Source: Candidatus Epilinea brevis (GTDB taxonomy: Bacteria > Chloroflexota > Anaerolineae > Epilineales > Epilineaceae). Taken from it: DNA of 64,000 nt. The stretch spans positions 124,001-188,000 of the forward strand of contig JADJUE010000001.1 in assembly GCA_016710785.1 (NCBI GenBank), given 5' to 3'. The notes under the pieces were generated by a model that did no database searches, had not been told where the DNA came from, and saw only the letters and a list, made by a program, of their open reading frames with translations. This document shows, piece after piece, positions 10,749 through 19,720 of the stretch. Each line of letters starts with the position of its first letter. Positions within the stretch are counted from its first letter, which is position 1. Position numbers and translations under genes: made by a program.

Positions 10749-11741
10749 CTACGAGGACGCAGCCATCTCCCCCACCAACCCGCGCACATGTGCCGCCACC
10801 GCCAGCCCCAGACCCGGCAGGTTGTAGCCGCCCTCCAGCACCGATACCAGGCGTCCTTCCGCATGGCGGTCCGCGATGCCGCGCACCAACAAGGTGAGGT
10901 CGTAGAAGTCCTCGTCCGTCAGGCGCAGGTCGCCCAGGGGGTCGTCGTGGCGGGCGTCGAAGCCGGCGGAGACGATGACCAACTGCGGCTTGAAGGCTTC
11001 CGCCGCCGGCAGCAGGCCGTCCTCGAAGGCGGCCATGATCGCCTGGCGACCCGCTCCCGCCTTGAGCGGCCAGTTGAGCGTCGTACCCAGGCCCGGGCCA
11101 GCGCCGCGCTCCTGCGGATGTCCCGTTCCCGGATAGTGCGGAGACTGGTGGGTGCTGAAGTAGTACACCGAACCGTCGCGGTAGAAGATGTCCTGCGTCC
11201 CGTTGCCATGGTGCACATCCCAATCGACGATCAGCACCCGCGCCAGGCCGTGGCGCCGCTGGGCATGGCGCGCGGCGACGGCCGCGTTGTTCAGCACGCA
11301 GAAGCCCATCCCCCGCGTCGCCGAGGCGTGGTGGCCAGGGGGGCGCAGCACGCAGAAGACCCGCGCCGCCTGGCCCCGCATCACCGCGTCCACCCCCGCC
11401 ATGGCGCAGCCTGCCGCCCAGATCGCCGTGTCCCAGGTGGCGGGGCAGACATCCGTGTCCCCCGTGCTCAGGCAATCCGCACCGGCTCGGATCTCCCGCT
11501 CGGCCAATGCAAGGTAGGCCGCATCGTGCACCAACAGCAGGTCATCCAGGCTCGCCGAACGCCCCGGCAAGGTGTCTGTCTCCCGCAGCAGGCCGACCTC
11601 CGCGAGCCTGTCCATCACTACCCCGTAGCGCTCTGGGCTCTCCGGATGACCTGGTCCCGGATCGTGGCGCACGCAGGCGGGGTCGTGGATGATGGCGACC
11701 GACCGGCGCGGCGTTTCGGGACGCGTCGGCGGCAGGGTCAT
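10749..11741 (-). CDS. Histone-deacetylase-like amidohydrolase
   Basis: 330 residues, full length for the bacterial HDAC/AcuC/acetylpolyamine amidohydrolase family. The N-terminal HDPGPGHPESPERY block is typical. The active-site pair is His137-His138 in LRPPGHHAS, and the zinc ligands are Asp175 and His177 (IVDWDVHHGNGT) and Asp262 (SAGFDARHDDPLG). The transition-state tyrosine lies in VLEGGYNL. Substrates may be acetylated lysines, polyamines or other acetyl-amides; the sequence alone does not decide. Starts eight bases after the helicase stop. Confidence 0.92.
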   Translation of the reverse strand: MTLPPTRPETPRRSVAIIHDPACVRHDPGPGHPESPERYGVVMDRLAEVGLLRETDTLPGRSASLDDLLLVHDAAYLALAEREIRAGADCLSTGDTDVCPATWDTAIWAAGCAMAGVDAVMRGQAARVFCVLRPPGHHASATRGMGFCVLNNAAVAARHAQRRHGLARVLIVDWDVHHGNGTQDIFYRDGSVYYFSTHQSPHYPGTGHPQERGAGPGLGTTLNWPLKAGAGRQAIMAAFEDGLLPAAEAFKPQLVIVSAGFDARHDDPLGDLRLTDEDFYDLTLLVRGIADRHAEGRLVSVLEGGYNLPGLGLAVAAHVRGLVGEMAASS

Positions 11742-11749
11742 GCCAACGA

Positions 11750-13528
11750 CTACCGCCGCACCATCGGCCGGGCCACCGTCGCCTTCACCTTGCGCCCGCG
11801 CACCATCGCCGAAGACAGCGCTTTGAGCACCTGCTCCGCTGCGGCTTGCGGCACCTCGACGAAGCAGAAGCGGTCGTACATGTCGATAGCCCCAATGGAG
11901 CTGCCGGGGATGTTGGCCTCGCCGGCGATGGCGCCCACCAGGTCGGCGGGCCGAAGACCGTCCTCGCGCCCCATGTCGATGAAGAGCCGCTGCAGTCCGG
12001 GCGCCGTCTGGAATCCGGCGCGCTTGGGGCCTGCGCCGCGCTCCCGGTCACCGCGGTCGCCCGCGCCCCGGTCACGATCCGCGCGGTCCCGGCCCAATCG
12101 ATCACCGCGACCCGCTCCGCCCTTGCTTCCGGCGCCCCAACGCTCGCCGCGCGCGGCGCGTTCTTCCTCGCGGTCTGGGCGGTCCCGCCGGCCGGGCGCG
12201 TCCGCGTCCCGCGCCAGGTCTACGCTGCTTTCAGGCTTCTGCTCGCCCAGCAGCAACTTGAAGGCCGCAGCCGCCAGTTCGGTGGGGCTGTAGTCCTCAC
12301 CCAAGGACTCGGCCATGATGATGAAGGGTTCCAAGCCGCCGCCAGCCATGGTCTCGCGCAAGGTCTGCTTGAACTGCTCCTGCCGCCGCGCCAGGACGTC
12401 GGCCACCGTCGGCATCACCTGCCGCTGGATGTCCGCCCCCGTCACCCGGGCAATGCTCTGCATCGCCCGCCGTTCGCGCGGCGTCACCAGGGTGACAGCG
12501 CAGCCCAGGCGCCCCGCCCGTCCCGTCCGCCCGATGCGATGGACGTAGTTCTCCGGATCGTGCGGGAGGTCGTAGTTGATGACATGGGAGACCTGTTCCA
12601 CGTCCAGGCCGCGCGCCGCGACATCCGTGGCCACCAGGATCTCGGCCTGGCCGGCCCGGAAGCGTTGCATCACCCGATCGCGCTGCACCTGGCTCAGGTC
12701 GCCGTGCAGGGTCTCCGCCGGATAGGCCCGGCCCACAAGGCGGTCGCCCAGGCTGTCCACCTCCAGCTTCGTGCGGCAGAAGACGATGGCCGAGGTCGGC
12801 CGCTCGAAATCCAGCACCCGCGCCAGGGCCTCAAACTTGTCGCGTCCGCCCACCTCGTAATAGATCTGGCGGATCTGCGGCACGCTCATGCCCGACGTGC
12901 CCACCGTCACCCGCGCCGGCTCGCGAAGGTAGGCCGAGGCCAGGCGAGCCACCGGGCCGGGCATGGTCGCCGAAAAGAGCGCCGTCTGGCGCTCGGCGGG
13001 CGTGGCATCCAAAATGGACCCGATGTCCTCCACGAAGCCCATGGCGAACATCTCGTCGGCCTCGTCCAGGATCACCGTGCGCAGAGCCGTAAGGTCAAGG
13101 GTGCCGCGGCGCATGTGGTCGAGCAACCGCCCCGGCGTGCCCACCACCACGTCCACGCCGCGCTTGAGCGCTCCCAGCTGCCGCTCGATGGGCTGGCCGC
13201 CGTAGACCGGCAGGGCCACCACGCCGCGATGCCGGCCATAGGTGTGAAAGGCCTCCGCCACCTGCATCGCCAGCTCCCGGGTGGGGGTCATCACCAGGGC
13301 CTGCGGCGCCCGGCCGGCCTTGGCGCCCTCCGCCAGCCGCTCGATGATGGGCAGGGCGAAGGCCGCCGTCTTGCCCGTCCCCGTCTGCGCCTGGGCGATG
13401 AGGTCGGATCCGGCCAAGAGCAGGGTGATGGCCTGCGCCTGAACGGGGGTCGGCTCCTCATAGCCCAGTTCGACGAGGGAACGGAGGATGGGATCGGAGA
13501 GGCCCAGCGCGGCGAACGTGGTGGTCAT
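11750..13528 (-). CDS. deaD: DEAD-box ATP-dependent RNA helicase with DbpA-type C-terminal RNA-binding domain
   Basis: 592 residues. The helicase core shows AQTGTGKT (47-54), PTRELAMQ, TPGR, DEAD (155-158), SAT, ATDVAARGLDV and HRIGRTGRAGR. A charged Arg/Asp/Gly-rich linker covers about 430-500, and a DbpA-like RNA-binding domain about 505-590 (FIDMGREDGLRPADLVGAI). This is the CsdA/DeaD layout used in ribosome assembly and cold-stress mRNA remodelling. A TATCAT box (13584-13579) overlaps the last codons of the upstream DUF4129 gene, so it probably has its own promoter. The deacetylase gene follows and is likely co-transcribed. Confidence 0.93.
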   Translation of the reverse strand: MTTTFAALGLSDPILRSLVELGYEEPTPVQAQAITLLLAGSDLIAQAQTGTGKTAAFALPIIERLAEGAKAGRAPQALVMTPTRELAMQVAEAFHTYGRHRGVVALPVYGGQPIERQLGALKRGVDVVVGTPGRLLDHMRRGTLDLTALRTVILDEADEMFAMGFVEDIGSILDATPAERQTALFSATMPGPVARLASAYLREPARVTVGTSGMSVPQIRQIYYEVGGRDKFEALARVLDFERPTSAIVFCRTKLEVDSLGDRLVGRAYPAETLHGDLSQVQRDRVMQRFRAGQAEILVATDVAARGLDVEQVSHVINYDLPHDPENYVHRIGRTGRAGRLGCAVTLVTPRERRAMQSIARVTGADIQRQVMPTVADVLARRQEQFKQTLRETMAGGGLEPFIIMAESLGEDYSPTELAAAAFKLLLGEQKPESSVDLARDADAPGRRDRPDREEERAARGERWGAGSKGGAGRGDRLGRDRADRDRGAGDRGDRERGAGPKRAGFQTAPGLQRLFIDMGREDGLRPADLVGAIAGEANIPGSSIGAIDMYDRFCFVEVPQAAAEQVLKALSSAMVRGRKVKATVARPMVRR

Positions 13529-13575
13529 GGCGGTCTTTCTGGTCTTGCCGTGGTGCGGCCGTCACGGCCGGGCTG

Positions 13576-15045
13576 CTAATGATACACCGGCCCCCGCGCC
13601 ACGCCCTGAATCCGCCGCCAGCATGACCGCAGCAGATCCAGCTCCGCCCCGTCCGGCTCCACCTCCCCGTAACGCACCCGCCCGTAGGCCGCTGTCAGGT
13701 CCGCGATATCCAGGGCCGCCGCCGGCAGCACGGCAACTGCCAAAGGGAGGTACTCATCCGGCGTCTGCGCCGGCAGGCGCGCGTGCCCGCGGCCGGCCAG
13801 AAGGGCCAGCAGCCGGGCGTAGAGCGCCGGCACCCCCTCGCGTCGCCCGCCGCCGCGCCCCATGGCCGAGCGGGCACGGGCCAGCAGCTGGTCGAGCAGG
13901 TCCCTGACGTCCGCTCCCACACGCTGCAGGCTGAGCCCGCCTTCCAGCTCGCCGCGCACCTGACCGGCGGCCACTGGCGGACGCGCCGGGCGGAGGGCGC
14001 GCAGCAAGAGCGTCACCGCCAGGGTCAACAGGCCCAGGAGCAGCACCGAGCGGAGGACCCAGCCGAGCCAGTCCATCCCCCGCGCGGCCACCGAGGGATC
14101 CTCACTCGCACCATAGAGTCGGGTGAATCGCCTCTGAAAGGCCAGGAGCGCCTCCATCACGTCCGACTGGAAGGCCGGCGCGAGCAGCCGCGCCACGGCC
14201 TCGGCCAGCCAGCCGCCGACCGTTCCCAGGATGATGGCGGCGCCGACGAGCAGGTCAGCCACCCAGTCCCACAAGCCCTGCGACGCCGCGACGATCTCCG
14301 CTCCCAGTCCGCCCCAGAAGAGCGATGTCAGCCATGCGGCGATGGCCGTGAGGAACAGGGACCAGAGCGCCGCCGCGCGCAGCCAGGTGGCGCCCAGGTC
14401 CGCCTGACCCGTCGCGGGGCCCCGTTGCGCGTCGCGGATGCCGGCGCCGGCCAGAGACAGCAGCGCGCAGACCGCCGCCGGGTAGATGAAAGCCCCCAGA
14501 GCCACAGGCCGCGTGAGCCTGGCCACCAGGCCCAGAATGGCGACGGCCGTCAAGACGCGGACCGCCAGGGCGCGGGCGCGGACGCCGGTCAGCGGAACCT
14601 GCCCGTGGACCAGGGCCCGCCACCAGAGCCAGACCAGGGTCGCCGCGAGCAGGCTGCGGCTGTTCAAGGCCAGCGGATGGGTCAAGAGCTCCCAGGGGAG
14701 GGCCAAGGGCCAGCCCGCCCAACCCTGGCGCAGTCCGTCCAGCAGCGAGATGCTGCCGACGGTGGCCAGCAATGCCAGCACCGAGATGCCCATCGCCCCG
14801 GCGGCGGATCGCCCCAGGCGCCAGGCGGCAGGCCAGATGACCAGGGCCGCCGCCAGGAGCGACAGCGGGCCCAACGGAGCCAGCGCCGGATTCATGGCCC
14901 CCAGCCAACGCAACCAGGCAGCCAGCACCAGGACTTCCATGGCCAGCGCGCTGAACCCCATGGCACCGTCACCGCGCGACGGCACTCCCATCGCCGCTGG
15001 GGTCGCCCGGGTGGCAGAATCGGCCACTGCCGTCACGCCGCCCAT
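13576..15045 (-). CDS. Integral membrane protein with C-terminal DUF4129 domain
   Basis: 489 residues with roughly nine to ten hydrophobic segments in the first 380 residues. A cytoplasmic or loop domain follows whose end matches DUF4129: LYARLLALLAG, then LPAQTPDEYL and LTAAYGRVRYGEVEP. In many bacteria DUF4129 proteins accompany MoxR and DUF58 proteins. Some relatives carry a transglutaminase domain, absent here. The start overlaps the DUF58 gene by 13 bases, so the three genes form one operon, probably for assembly or quality control of an envelope complex. Confidence 0.8.
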   Translation of the reverse strand: MGGVTAVADSATRATPAAMGVPSRGDGAMGFSALAMEVLVLAAWLRWLGAMNPALAPLGPLSLLAAALVIWPAAWRLGRSAAGAMGISVLALLATVGSISLLDGLRQGWAGWPLALPWELLTHPLALNSRSLLAATLVWLWWRALVHGQVPLTGVRARALAVRVLTAVAILGLVARLTRPVALGAFIYPAAVCALLSLAGAGIRDAQRGPATGQADLGATWLRAAALWSLFLTAIAAWLTSLFWGGLGAEIVAASQGLWDWVADLLVGAAIILGTVGGWLAEAVARLLAPAFQSDVMEALLAFQRRFTRLYGASEDPSVAARGMDWLGWVLRSVLLLGLLTLAVTLLLRALRPARPPVAAGQVRGELEGGLSLQRVGADVRDLLDQLLARARSAMGRGGGRREGVPALYARLLALLAGRGHARLPAQTPDEYLPLAVAVLPAAALDIADLTAAYGRVRYGEVEPDGAELDLLRSCWRRIQGVARGPVYH

Positions 15046-16376
15046 CTCCCGAGCCCGTCCCCGTCCACGACCGCGTCTCCGTCTCCAGCCGATGCCGGCG
15101 GCGTCAGGTCATCCAGGGCTTCTCGCCGCACGTGATGGCTGCGGATGCCCGGCAGCTCTCCCTGCCAAGCGGGATCCAGGCTCATCAGGACGACGCGCCG
15201 ACCGGCGCGCGCCACGCGCAGCAGCTCCTGCCGCAGGGACTCGTCCACCACCGCGCTGACCACCGCCAGGCAGGCGCCCCAGGGCAAGCGCCGCGCCTCC
15301 ATGGCTACCAGGCGGTCCGCAGGCAACAGGATGAAGGATCCGGCGGCGGCCAGAGCCTCCAACAGACGGGGCAAGGTCGCCGGTCCTTGCGACAACGGCA
15401 GGCGAATGGCCCGACCCGTGCCGGGGACCACCCCGTTGGCCGCCAGGCCGATGGGGTGTCCGCGCGCCACCGCGTCGCCAGCGACGGCGGCTGCCAGGGC
15501 GATGACCTTCTCTTGCAGCTCAGGGTCGATGCCCAAAGCCACATGGCTTCCGGTGTTGACGTTCAAGACCAGCATGACCGCCGGGCGGCTCACCGGCTCG
15601 CCCACCCGCACCTGCGGCAAGGCGCCCGGCAAGCGGGCGGTGGCCTTCCAATGCACGTCCCGCAGGCGGTCGCCCGGTTGGTAGGCGCGCAAGCCGATAG
15701 GCCGCAGGAGGTCGCGGTTGAGCACGCGGTCCGCAACCAGACTGCCGAAAGGGTCACCGGCGGGAAAGCCCAGCGCGGCCAGGGCGCGGACGGCCGGCAC
15801 CACCACCAGCCGCAACTCGCCCGGCAACCTGCGGACGCGGCGCTCGAAGCCGAACAGATCCCCGGATTCCAGCAGCGCGCCGCGGAACAGGTAATGGCCG
15901 CGGCGCGGGCAGTCCAGTCGGTAGCGCCAGACCATGCGCTGGTACGCGCCGAGGGCGGTGAGCAGGCTCAAGACCTGGCTGCCCTGCTGATCCGAGGGCT
16001 CCAGCCGCGCGCCGCTGAGCAGCAGCCGTCGCGGCAGTTCGACGCGGGCTCGCAGCCAGCCCAGCGGCAAGGGCTTGTCGTTGGCCAGGGTCACGGTCAG
16101 GGTCAAGGCGTCGCCGACGAAGACCCGCGAGGCCGACAGCTCCAGCGCCAGGTTGACCCTCCGCAGCGCCATGGCCGCCCAGAAGCGGCTGCTGAGCCCC
16201 ACCACGACCACCAGCAGGGCCAAGGCCGCCAGCCAAGGGGCCCGCGCCAGTACTGACGCCAGCAGCAGGAAGGCCGTGGAAGCGGTCCAGAGGGGTCCGA
16301 AGCGCCCCGTGCCCGGCAACCGCTCCCCCGCGGTGCCTGGGCCTCGCGGCGAACCCGGCCGGCGGAGCGCGGCCAT
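15033..16376 (-). CDS. DUF58 protein (copy 1)
   Basis: 447 residues. Two hydrophobic helices near the N-terminus (FLLLASVLARAPWLAALALL) anchor it to the membrane. The DUF58 signature lies near residues 230-245: RLRDVHWKATARLP, after LRAYQPGD. The C-terminal half resembles a von Willebrand A-like domain. DUF58 proteins work with MoxR ATPases. The ATG overlaps the moxR stop (TGATG), indicating coupled translation. Distinct in sequence from the second DUF58 protein at 47184. Confidence 0.88.
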   Translation of the reverse strand: MAALRRPGSPRGPGTAGERLPGTGRFGPLWTASTAFLLLASVLARAPWLAALALLVVVVGLSSRFWAAMALRRVNLALELSASRVFVGDALTLTVTLANDKPLPLGWLRARVELPRRLLLSGARLEPSDQQGSQVLSLLTALGAYQRMVWRYRLDCPRRGHYLFRGALLESGDLFGFERRVRRLPGELRLVVVPAVRALAALGFPAGDPFGSLVADRVLNRDLLRPIGLRAYQPGDRLRDVHWKATARLPGALPQVRVGEPVSRPAVMLVLNVNTGSHVALGIDPELQEKVIALAAAVAGDAVARGHPIGLAANGVVPGTGRAIRLPLSQGPATLPRLLEALAAAGSFILLPADRLVAMEARRLPWGACLAVVSAVVDESLRQELLRVARAGRRVVLMSLDPAWQGELPGIRSHHVRREALDDLTPPASAGDGDAVVDGDGLGRWAA

Positions 16377-17329
16377 CAGCCGTCCTCGACGGGCACCGGC
16401 ATTTCGGCCAGCAGGCGCCGGATGACGCTGTCGCCGGTCTGGCCGCGCAACTGGGCCCCGGTTTCCAGCCGCAGCCGATGGGCCAGCACGGGCACGGCCA
16501 CAGCCTTGACATCATCGGGGGTGACGAAGGCGCGGCCCGAGGTGGCCGCGCGGGCCTGCGCCGCGCGGTGCAGGTACAAGGACCCCCGCGGACTGGCGCC
16601 CAGCTCCACGTCGGGCAGGGCGCGAGTGGCGCGCACGAGGTCTACGAGGTAGCCGCGCACAGCATCGGAGACATGCACGGCACGCACGGCGGCGCGCAGG
16701 GCGGCCAGATCGGCCAGCTCCGGCAAGGGCCCGACGGCCGAAATGCCGTCGCCGGCGGCGTGGCGGCGCAAGATGGCGTGCTCGTCGGCCTCGCCGGGAT
16801 AGCCCAGGGTCAGGCGCATGAGGAAGCGGTCCAGCTGTGCCTCGGGCAGGGGGAAGGTGCCCTCCAGCTCCACGGGGTTCTGGGTAGCCAGCACCAGGAA
16901 GGGCCGCGGAAGGGCATGGGTGCGCCCCTCGATGGTCACCTGCCCCTCGGCCATGGCCTCCAGCAATGCGGACTGGGTGCGCGGCGTGGCGCGGTTGATC
17001 TCGTCGGCAAGCAGCACCTGGGCGAAGATCGGCCCCGGCCGGAACTCAAAGGCTCCGGCCTGCTGGTTGAACCAATAGAGCCCGGTCACGTCGCTGGGCA
17101 ACAGGTCGGGGGTGAACTGCAGGCGGGCGAAGTCCAGATCCAGAGCGCGGGCCAAAGCCTTGGCCAGGGTGGTCTTACCGGTGCCGGGCACCTCCTCCAG
17201 CAGGATATGGCCGTCCACCAGCAAGGCGGCCAAGAGCAGCCGGATGGTCCCGTCCAAGCCGAAGAGGGCCTGGCCCAAATGGGCGGCCAGCCGGTCGGCA
17301 GCGCGGGCGACGGGGGACACATCGGGCAT
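16376..17329 (-). CDS. MoxR-family AAA+ ATPase (copy 1)
   Basis: 317 residues from ATG 17329, chosen because AGGAG lies eight bases upstream; an upstream in-frame ATG (17407) would add residues without a ribosome-binding site. Walker A is EEVPGTGKTTLAKALA, Walker B LLADEINRATPRTQSALLEAM, and sensor 1 FLVLATQNPVELEGTFPLPE. MoxR ATPases remodel or activate partner proteins, often with von Willebrand A-domain partners such as DUF58. First gene of the MoxR-DUF58-DUF4129 operon. A TATCAT box at 17392-17387 may be the -10 element. Confidence 0.93.
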   Translation of the reverse strand: MPDVSPVARAADRLAAHLGQALFGLDGTIRLLLAALLVDGHILLEEVPGTGKTTLAKALARALDLDFARLQFTPDLLPSDVTGLYWFNQQAGAFEFRPGPIFAQVLLADEINRATPRTQSALLEAMAEGQVTIEGRTHALPRPFLVLATQNPVELEGTFPLPEAQLDRFLMRLTLGYPGEADEHAILRRHAAGDGISAVGPLPELADLAALRAAVRAVHVSDAVRGYLVDLVRATRALPDVELGASPRGSLYLHRAAQARAATSGRAFVTPDDVKAVAVPVLAHRLRLETGAQLRGQTGDSVIRRLLAEMPVPVEDG

Positions 17330-17645
17330 CGAGAGGGCTCCTGGTGGGAGAAGGTCGGTGGCTGGGCGCAGCTTCGAACCGAACTGATGATACGCGACAA
17401 TACGCATCGCGGACCAGGGTAAATGCTCGACATGAATACGCCCGCGGACTGCGGCAGGGTTCAGTCTGCGTCGGCTACTACTGCACCACGGTGGATATTG
17501 AGAGTAGCCGGCTGGTGTGCCGGATCTCGAAACCTACATGGGTCGTGAGTTCATGGCACCGCAACCCACATGCTTCATGGAGGTGCGGATCCAGAAGCGC
17601 TTCCAATGCGCGGCGGCCACGGAATCACGCTCGCGGCTCTCGCCC
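17330..17645. other. 316-base intergenic region between moxR start and ABC-exporter stop
   Basis: Contains the likely moxR promoter at its left end (TATCAT, minus strand, 17392-17387) and a small hairpin CCGGC/GCCGG near 17510-17525. I see no gene. The frames that cross it have no family resemblance. Confidence 0.5.
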
Positions 17646-19472
17646 CTACGCCCCCTCGGCAGGCGCTTCCGCCCGGCTCCGCTCCCCCGTCTGCACCCGC
17701 CACAGCGCCGCGTAGAGCCCGCCGGCGCGCAGCAGCAGTTCGTCGTGGCTGCCGGCCTCGGCCACGCGGCCGTCCTCCAGCACCCAGATGCGGTCGGCGT
17801 CGCGCACCGTCGAGAGACGGTGGGCGATGACCACCGAGCTTCGGCCCCGCGTCACGCGGGCCAGGGAGCGCTGGATGGCCGCCTCCGTCTCGTTGTCCAC
17901 CGCCGAGGTGGCCTCGTCCAAGATGAGGATGGCCGGGTCGCGCAGCAGGGCGCGGGCCAAGGCGAGGCGCTGGCGCTGGCCGCCCGAGAGCTTCTGGCCC
18001 CGTTCGCCAACCACCGTCTCGTAGCCCTGCGGCAAGGCCTCAATGAATTCCTCGGCCTCGGCCGCCGCCGCGGCGGCCTGGATCTGCGACAGCGTGGCAT
18101 CCGGCCGACCGTAGGCGACGTTGTCTTTCACCGTGCCGTGGAAGAGGAAGACGTCCTGGCTGACGTATCCCATCGCCGAGCGCAAGGCGGCGTAGCGCAA
18201 GTCCCGCAGGTCGACGCCATCCAAGGTCACCCGGCCGCTGCGCGGGTCGTGGAAGCGCAGGAGCAGCTTTAGCAGGGTGGACTTCCCTGCCCCCGTGGCC
18301 CCGACGATGGCGTGCGTCTGGCCCGCCGGCACCCACAGGTCGATGCCGCGCAGCACGTCCGGCCCATCACCGTAGCCGAAGGAGACGCCCTCCAAGCGCA
18401 GTTCGCCCCGCAGGGGCGAGGGCAGGTCCCGCGCGCCCTCGCGCATCGTCGGCTTGAGGTCAAGGAGGCCCAGGATGCGATCGGTGGAGGCCATCGCCCG
18501 CTGGTACTGGTCCAGGGTGTCGCCAAGGGAGGTCATGGGCCAGAGCAGGCGCTGGGTCATGAAGACCAGCACCGAGTAGAGGCCCACCTCCAGGCGGCCC
18601 TGCAGCGCCATCCAGCCACCCACCACCAGGGTGCAGCTGAAGCCCGCCAGGATGAGCATGCGGATGAGCGGCACGAAGGCCGCCGAAATGCGGATGGCGT
18701 CGCGGTTGGCCAGCCGGTAGGCCTCGCTGGCCCGGGTCAGGCGAGCCGCCTCGCGGTCCTCGGCCGTAAAGGCCTTGATGGTGCTGATGCCGCCCAGGTT
18801 GGCCGTCAGCACCGCGCCCAGCTCGGCCACCGCCTCGCGCACGCGGGCATAGCGAGGCTGCAGGCGGCGCTGGAAACGCATGGAGCCCAGGACGATCAGG
18901 GGGATGGGCAGGAAGGCCAGGAGGGTCAGGAGCCAGGAGCTGGCGGCGAAGACCGCGCCCACAAGCACCACGTTCCAGAACACGTTGAGGATGCTGGCCG
19001 CCCCCGTGTCCAGGAAGCGCTCCAGCTGGTTGACGTCGTCGTTGAGGATGCTGCTGATGCCCCCCGAGCGCGTTTCCTCAAACCAGCTCAGCTCCAGGGT
19101 CTGCACATGCGCGTACACCTCCGTACGCAGGCCGTGCTCGATGCGCTGCGACAGGTTGCGCCAGGCCACCGCGCTCAGGTAGCCGAAGCTGGACTCCAGG
19201 ATCCAGATCAGGGCGTTGAGCAGGGCGAGCACCACGATCTGGTCCCAGCGGTCCTCGATGCCGAAGCGGGTGGCCAGGAAGGAACGCTGCCCCCGCACCA
19301 CCACGTCGATGACCACGCCGATCAGGATCTCCGGCGCCACGTCCATCACCTTGCCCAGGGTGGTGTACAAGGTGGCCAGCAGCACCCGGCCGCGCTCCGG
19401 CCGGGCGTAGGCCCAGAGCCGAGGCAGGCCGCGGCCGGGAGGGAGCGGTGTGCGAGGGGAAGCGTTGCTCAT
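17646..19472 (-). CDS. ABC exporter, fused permease and ATPase half-transporter
   Basis: 608 residues. An ABC type-1 membrane domain covers about 20-320, with the family coupling-loop pattern VREAVAELGAVLTANLGGIS. The nucleotide-binding domain covers about 350-590: Walker A GATGAGKST near 391, signature LSGGQRQR near 496, Walker B ILILDEATSA near 517 and the H-loop in VIAHRLSTV. It would act as a homodimer, or with an unlinked partner, in MsbA/multidrug-type export; the substrate cannot be read from sequence. A run of 14 C (minus strand) ends about 34 bases before the ATG. Confidence 0.93.
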   Translation of the reverse strand: MSNASPRTPLPPGRGLPRLWAYARPERGRVLLATLYTTLGKVMDVAPEILIGVVIDVVVRGQRSFLATRFGIEDRWDQIVVLALLNALIWILESSFGYLSAVAWRNLSQRIEHGLRTEVYAHVQTLELSWFEETRSGGISSILNDDVNQLERFLDTGAASILNVFWNVVLVGAVFAASSWLLTLLAFLPIPLIVLGSMRFQRRLQPRYARVREAVAELGAVLTANLGGISTIKAFTAEDREAARLTRASEAYRLANRDAIRISAAFVPLIRMLILAGFSCTLVVGGWMALQGRLEVGLYSVLVFMTQRLLWPMTSLGDTLDQYQRAMASTDRILGLLDLKPTMREGARDLPSPLRGELRLEGVSFGYGDGPDVLRGIDLWVPAGQTHAIVGATGAGKSTLLKLLLRFHDPRSGRVTLDGVDLRDLRYAALRSAMGYVSQDVFLFHGTVKDNVAYGRPDATLSQIQAAAAAAEAEEFIEALPQGYETVVGERGQKLSGGQRQRLALARALLRDPAILILDEATSAVDNETEAAIQRSLARVTRGRSSVVIAHRLSTVRDADRIWVLEDGRVAEAGSHDELLLRAGGLYAALWRVQTGERSRAEAPAEGA

Positions 19473-19506
19473 GGGCGGCCCGCGCCGCGGGCGGGGAGGA
19501 GGCGAC

Positions 19507-19520
19507 GGGGGGGGGGGGGG
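19507..19520. repeat. Homopolymer G14 (C14 on the coding strand of the ABC exporter)
   Basis: Fourteen consecutive G on the plus strand inside an extremely GC-rich stretch (about 19500-19640) with several other runs of 5-6 G or C. Such tracts slip during replication and are also prone to sequencing error. Confidence 0.9.
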
Positions 19521-19720
19521 CGGCCGACCAGCCCCTTCGGCGCACCCCCCGCCCGGAAGGCCAGGGGCCCGGGGCCCCCCACCACACCCCAGCGGCCCGC
19601 GGCGGGGCGCAGCCCCCCAGGCCCTCCCGTGCAGCCAGTGGCGAAGGTAGTCGCCCCCACAGCGGCCCTCCAGTGCGCTGAAGGTCGGCGATGCGGGTCT
19701 TGCTCATCCGCGGTGCGCCA

